From contig BSDZ01000025.1 in the NCBI GenBank assembly GCA_030268105.1, positions 124,001 through 188,000 on the forward strand: a DNA stretch of 64,000 nt, given 5' to 3'. The DNA is from Volvox africanus (Eukaryota; Chlorophyta; Chlorophyceae; Chlamydomonadales; Volvocaceae). The first letter of the stretch is position 1, and each line of letters begins with the position of its first letter. Of the stretch, positions 59,741 to 64,000 are shown in pieces. The notes under the pieces were generated by a model. That model saw only the letters and a list, made by a program, of their open reading frames with translations. It did not search any database and was not told the DNA's origin. The position numbers and the translations under genes were made by a program.

Positions 59741-59755
59741 ATTATCCCCCCTCCC
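59741..59755 (-). other. Polypurine tract of element E
   Basis: On the minus strand GGGAGGGGGGATAAT directly precedes the 3' LTR. Such a tract primes plus-strand DNA synthesis in LTR retroelements. Confidence 0.75.
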
Positions 59756-61651
59756 GCATGCAGCGTCCTCGCTGCCTAGCATCGCTTCCATTAATTGAGG
59801 TATCAACAACAACCTCCACATGGAAAAGCAACGAGTAATCGGGCATTGCAAGGATAATATCATCAGTGACGGTTCGATTGAGCTCGTCGAATGCCCGTCG
59901 GCACTTCGATGACTCAAACAAAACGAACATCCCTTGCGGGTCAAGTTCGCAAGTCATATGAACAGAGTAATTTTCAGTGGGCTTCCGGAGATACTTGGTC
60001 AAGCCTGGGAACTGCGAAGTCCCGAGAGGTTCTGAGGCACGGGCCAAAACATGAACCACGGCGACCTTCCGTGAAACCATTTTCACATTGGCGGCCGCTA
60101 CAATGTGACTGAAATACTCCACCTGAGGCTACGCCCAAACATTTGGCGCGTTTAGCAAACGATTGCTTTTGCCTCGTCACATCAAAACATGAGCCACAGA
60201 TGCTCCATCGTGCGTTTGGGATGAACCAAGATGTCATCCATACAACAAAACCTGTCGGCAAACGGCCCGAGCATGCGGTTCACATCCGCTTCAAGTGTCA
60301 TGGGGCATTAGTCAAATCCCAAGCGACACGGCCGTATACTCAAATTGACCAAAGGGATTTCGAAAAGCGATTTTTAAAATATCAGAGGCAGCGATGCCAG
60401 TCTGATTGCAACCCTGTTGCGAGTCAATTGAGGAGACATAAGCTGAACGTTCAGCATATCGAACAGGTTATCAACACACATACAAAGGGTCGCGATTTCA
60501 ACATCATTCGCATTCAAGCCCGGTAGGCAGTACACATGCTCAGGATACCGACAAGTATTATCGGTGCAGAGTAGGAGGATGTGTGGGGCAACAATCATAC
60601 CCTTTGTAGCATTTCTGTCTCTTACTGCCGCTCAACCTTGCACTTGGTAGCGCTTCAGAGAACAGAGGGATTGTGCAAACAACAGGACAAGGTGGAAGCG
60701 CGGGGATATCACGAGACATCCGTATGCATTTTGCATCAAGGCTTCGACCCCAGAATCCACAAAATCTGCGCGGTGGTGGCACATCATTCCACCTAATGCC
60801 TCAAAAGCCCATACGGTTCATGACTCCGTGGCTTCGGTTTTCATTCGCGTGGCCAATGTAGGCGCAGCGTAACCATAGGCACCGCCTCAGTTTTGCCCTC
60901 CTTTGGTGTGACACCTGGTACCCTCCGACCCGAGTCCCCCTTGGCCTACATCAAGGGTTAAGGACTTCGTCCGGAGCGCGCGAGGTACGACAGGATGTCA
61001 AAGACCCCTTCAGGTACGATGCAGTCTCTGCAGAACCCTGCAGTGCGTACACTCGGGTCACAACAACCAAAGGGCCTAACGATAGGCGAAGGGTGATTCT
61101 GCCCAACGATGGGACGTTTACTCCATCCGCAAGAGTAACCTGTGCACAATCCGACGACTGTGGAGAGCGACTCCACTGCATTCACCCTGCCGAGTAGGTG
61201 AAGTCGTCCATGGCACCAACATGCATGTGCCTTCAGAATACGGTCAGCAAGACCGACGTGGATTACTGGGATCCGAATACCTGTTGGCAACTGCCCTGCA
61301 GGTAACGATGCTGCACTTGTAGTAATCAATTTGCGGACAACAGCAGCAATCCCAGGATGGGTTCAAAGCAATCGGCAGAACCCACAGCAGGAGTTTCATA
61401 CAAGACGTCAGTAGCATAGGGCAGTTCAGCAACAGAGCTGACACTCCCTCCATATTAACACCATCAAACAGCATGGTGCCTGGTGTGAACCAGGTGACAC
61501 ACTGCATACCCTTTAGCAGAGCCTCAGCCGTGCGCTGACTATAGGCAGGGAATAAAACACATGCAGCGGTGTCCGTACATTGACGTCTACTCCTGTACAA
61601 AATAAGCTGTACGAACAGCTCACATAGAGATGAGGGGATGAACATAGCCAT
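59756..61651 (-). pseudogene. Decayed Pol of element E (protease, RT, part of RNase H)
   Basis: Minus-strand pieces match element B's pol: protease-adjacent sequence near 60958-61329, RT pieces near 59974-60260 (QSFAKRAKCLG equivalent) and the RT-to-RNase H stretch at 59742-60122 (AFDELNRTVTDDIILAMPDYS). Frames change repeatedly and stops are frequent. The catalytic YxDD motif is not intact in any frame I read. No integrase is found between RNase H and the polypurine tract, so the 3' half of pol is deleted. Confidence 0.75.
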
Positions 61652-61778
61652 GATACGTCCTCAAGGACCAAGAGCAACAATGCCTTCATGGCTGATCGTA
61701 CGAACGACCACTGACAACACATTTGTTCAGCATTCCCGGGTGGAGTCGACTCCGCATAAATCCGGGCAATCCCCTACC

Positions 61779-62336
61779 TTAGCCGTATGGCCAAAGGCTG
61801 CAACAACAGACACCCCTTCGTGAGGTAGTCCACTGCACATCTCCAGCAAAGAGTGACCATCCTCCGACGCACAAGCTCGGATTGTATGCACTCCCATTTT
61901 GCCAGTCATAGGTCCATGTCTTCGTCACACCTTCAAAGGAAACCTCTGACGAAGAGACATCGCATGGCGTCATGTTCACACCACGGCACATCTGCAGGTA
62001 CTTCCTAACATCACGTAGATAGGTACGAGTTGCAATTGCGGTGTCACGCCCAACATTCACATCATGTGAGATAAGCAATTTCGGTGCAGGGATAATAAAC
62101 CTCTTCACCTCATTACCGTCGACGTGGTCTTGCATTTGAGGTGACAGCAGACCCCGTTGATCAGCAGTTCCATCTGTAACCGTCATGGCTGCCGAGCGTG
62201 GCGTAGTAAGATGGATAGGGGCCTGAAACACAAGAGAATCTTGAGCAGCAATCATGTCAATAGTCTCAGGATCTCTATCAAACATTCTAGGAATGGCACC
62301 CGGCTCGGGTTGACATGCCAAGCCTACGAATGTCAC
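61779..62336 (-). pseudogene. Decayed Gag of element E
   Basis: The minus-strand frame shares the layout of the B gag start (a Gln-Pro near the start, then PRMFDRDPETIDMI, FQAPIHLTTPRSAA, and YLRDVRKYLQ). It breaks down after the WTYDWQN region, so the zinc knuckle part is not in frame. Diverged from both B and C gags. Confidence 0.7.
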
Positions 62337-62818
62337 GTTCTGCCATCATGGAACACTGACCAACATGTTCGAATTGCGTGACAATAAGTGATGCACACAA
62401 TTCCAAAGCAAGTGTACAAGCGATTCACATGAATCCGGCACAGGAGTACAAGCAATTCGGTCAGCGCACCGACGATACTCTTGCAGACTTCAAGTAAGTA
62501 TGGCAGATACGTACTCAGTTGATCCCTGTAGTCCGTGCGATCAAAGCCTCCAGTTGATTAGAACGCAAGTTGTAACCAGGAGTGACCGCGAGCAATGCCG
62601 GACCACTAGTTTTATCTGCAACTCAGAGCGAAGGCTCACACCACAATTGCAGTAAACTATAAAGGGACAAAAGCAATCAGAATTCGGAAGCAGCGGCGTC
62701 TAACACAACGCAGTCAAGTCCCTCAGCAATCGTGGGCTACATCGTCGATCATCGACACTCACCACAGCGAGAACTTACTTCCGAATGACGCAGAGAGAGA
62801 CAGTCAGGCAACGAACCT

Positions 62819-62830
62819 GTCTCGATACCA
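62819..62830 (-). other. Primer binding site of element E
   Basis: On the minus strand TGGTATCGAGAC follows the 5' LTR after three bases. It is identical to the sites of elements A and D although the LTRs belong to a different family. Confidence 0.65.
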
Positions 62831-62833
62831 AAT

Positions 62834-63667
62834 TGTTGTGCCTCTCCTTCGGGTTTGCTCATAGGTATCTGCACGTCTGGGGACTTCTGATACCGATGCA
62901 CAAGCACTTGCAAGTACATCAAGGCATTTGAGAGCAAACAGAGACAGCGGAAGACTTCAGAGCAAGGAGAGATATAACTTACAATCATATATCAACGAAG
63001 CAATGCAGGGACGCGATCGCCGTCAGCGCCGGAAGCAAGCGTTCATCACGCGGCGTTGATTAGCGAAGTTTAGGCTTAGCTCGGGCTAAGATGATAGAGC
63101 AACTAGCAATAGTTGAGTTGAACACACGAGTGTTCCATAGGCATAAGAATGTTTTGTCCGCTCTACTTAGCCGTCCTCGCATCTGTTATACTCGCGATAT
63201 CTCTACGCCGTACAATCCACACTAGGAGGCCAACCCTAAGTGCGGAAAACCCTACTGCGTATCTGCGATATCCACGTATAACAACCGATAAGCCTTTCCG
63301 GCATTCGCATGATGCAAGGGTCCGAATAGCAATATTCGGTTGCAAGTCATCATCGCGACTAGTGCGGTGCTCGCAAAGCATGCCGCAACAATGTAATATT
63401 ATAACAAATAATATTACTTAACAGTACATGACATGAGCATGCCGCGCGCCTGTGCTTCTCTGAGCATTGCATATGTTAGGCGTATCAGCGGTGATGCGAT
63501 GTGTCGTGATGCATAGCATTGACATGCTAATTATATGTAAATGTATGCAAATACATTTATATGCATGCGAGTTCATTCATGGTCATCATGCATTCATCAA
63601 GTCAGCACTTCGCCTCGTAGCGTCACATTGACCTACGCATCGGCGGGAAACGAACCGTGGCACAACA
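62834..63667 (-). repeat. 5' LTR of element E
   Basis: 834 bp; ends TGTTGTGCC/GGCACAACA. On the minus strand it is followed by the primer binding site, so it is the upstream LTR and should carry the element's promoter. Confidence 0.93.
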
Positions 63668-64000
63668 CGGAGCCTGTGGTTAATTTCGTTTAGCGGCGTT
63701 CGTCCGTCGAAATAAAGAACCCAAGCTTGAAGGATGTAAGAGCAGCTTATCAAATGATAAGGGAAGGCATCCATGAATTGCTTGCGAGGCCTTGGGTGCA
63801 ATCGGTTGCTACCACCGCACAGTCTCTTGTGAAAGATTCTGAGGTCGCAGCCCCCTTATTGCCAAATCATACCGATGCATTTGTCATCCTGAGGCTCCCA
63901 CCTATGTTACCTGCTGACTATACGATCCCCTTTGTGTTCGAGCACAACCCGTTTCACAACCTATATACAGGTTAGGCTGCCAAAATTGAGCGGATGAAGC
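63668..64000 (+). pseudogene. Pol of element C resumed (protease-RT linker), right of the E insertion
   Basis: After the duplicated CGGAG the sequence CCTGTGGTTAATTTC continues the pol region interrupted at 58906; element B has the equivalent Glu-Pro-Glu-Val-Asn-Phe. Further on, pieces match B's IRKGAHVLLVRPRVQ, then the PGLPPMQPVDHTIP stretch that precedes RT. Frame is disturbed near the start. It runs off the window. Confidence 0.75.

Larger units (their letters stand above)
58907..63667 (-). mobile_element. Element E: complete but defective Ty3/Gypsy LTR element
   Basis: It is bounded by two 834-bp LTRs in the same orientation (58907-59740 and 62834-63667) with perfect 9-base ends TGTTGTGCC/GGCACAACA. 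CGGAG is present on both outer sides (58902-58906 and 63668-63672), a 5-bp target site duplication. A primer binding site and polypurine tract place transcription on the minus strand. The internal part is about 3.1 kb and holds only broken gag, protease and RT/RNase H pieces, with no integrase seen before the polypurine tract. The LTRs differ at two positions only. It interrupts the pol of element C. Confidence 0.93.

Noticed and set aside
1..64000. tRNA or rRNA genes, CRISPR arrays, bacterial-type operons
   Set aside because: No complete cloverleaf, rRNA core or spaced direct-repeat array was seen; the only tRNA-like pieces are the short motif at the LTR start and the primer binding sites. 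The split genes exclude a prokaryotic layout.

Overview
This window is eukaryotic nuclear DNA, most likely from a chlorophyte green alga of the volvocine (Chlamydomonas/Volvox) type. Genes are split into many short exons with GTGCGT/GTGAGT/GTAAGT-like donors and pyrimidine-CAG acceptors. Proteins carry long Ala/Gly/Ser-rich insertions, long non-coding tails follow the stop codons, one stretch resembles the algal telomere repeat TTTTAGGG, and the LTR retrotransposons are of Ty3/Gypsy type. The lineage call is inference. No search was run, and all exon models were built by hand from reading frame and splice phase.

Left part (1-45 kb): six split genes, five on the plus strand. (1) 193-8855, an unnamed protein with an N-terminal coiled coil, a Ser/Pro-rich middle with an FG-like patch, and an armadillo-like helical C-terminal half. 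(2) 9455-14484, a BET/GTE-type chromatin reader with bromodomain, NET domain, a very acidic exon and a charged coiled-coil tail. (3) 16281-20643, a major facilitator transporter with a large hydrophilic central loop. (4) 24909-26894, minus strand, the last exon of a Ser/Gly/Ala-rich protein. (5) about 31430-39751, a multi-pass membrane protein whose soluble core resembles the C-terminal half of plant SQUAMOSA-promoter-binding-like (SPL) proteins with ankyrin repeats; no SBP zinc-binding domain is visible. (6) 42067-44833, a membrane-anchored LicD/fukutin-type phosphotransferase. The spacers hold microsatellites, a hairpin, a purine-rich tract inside an intron, and otherwise no recognisable gene.

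Right part (46.5-64 kb): a pile of Ty3/Gypsy LTR retrotransposon pieces, called A to E here. A is an integrase end, a 5'-clipped LTR and a truncated gag (plus). B is a minus-strand element with LTR, gag, protease, RT and RNase H but an integrase cut off where it meets A's gag head to head. D (plus) is a partial LTR abutting B's LTR plus a broken gag. C (plus, its own LTR, gag and pol pieces) sits inside D's gag. E (minus) sits inside C's pol. E is complete end to end: 834-bp LTRs differing at two positions, 9-bp terminal inverted repeats, a tRNA-type primer binding site, a polypurine tract and a 5-bp CGGAG target duplication. Its internal genes are nevertheless wrecked, so it probably moved recently using another element's proteins.

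The host genes show no sign of acting in one pathway. The points most worth following are the SPL-like membrane/ankyrin protein and the nested, partly non-autonomous retroelement cluster.
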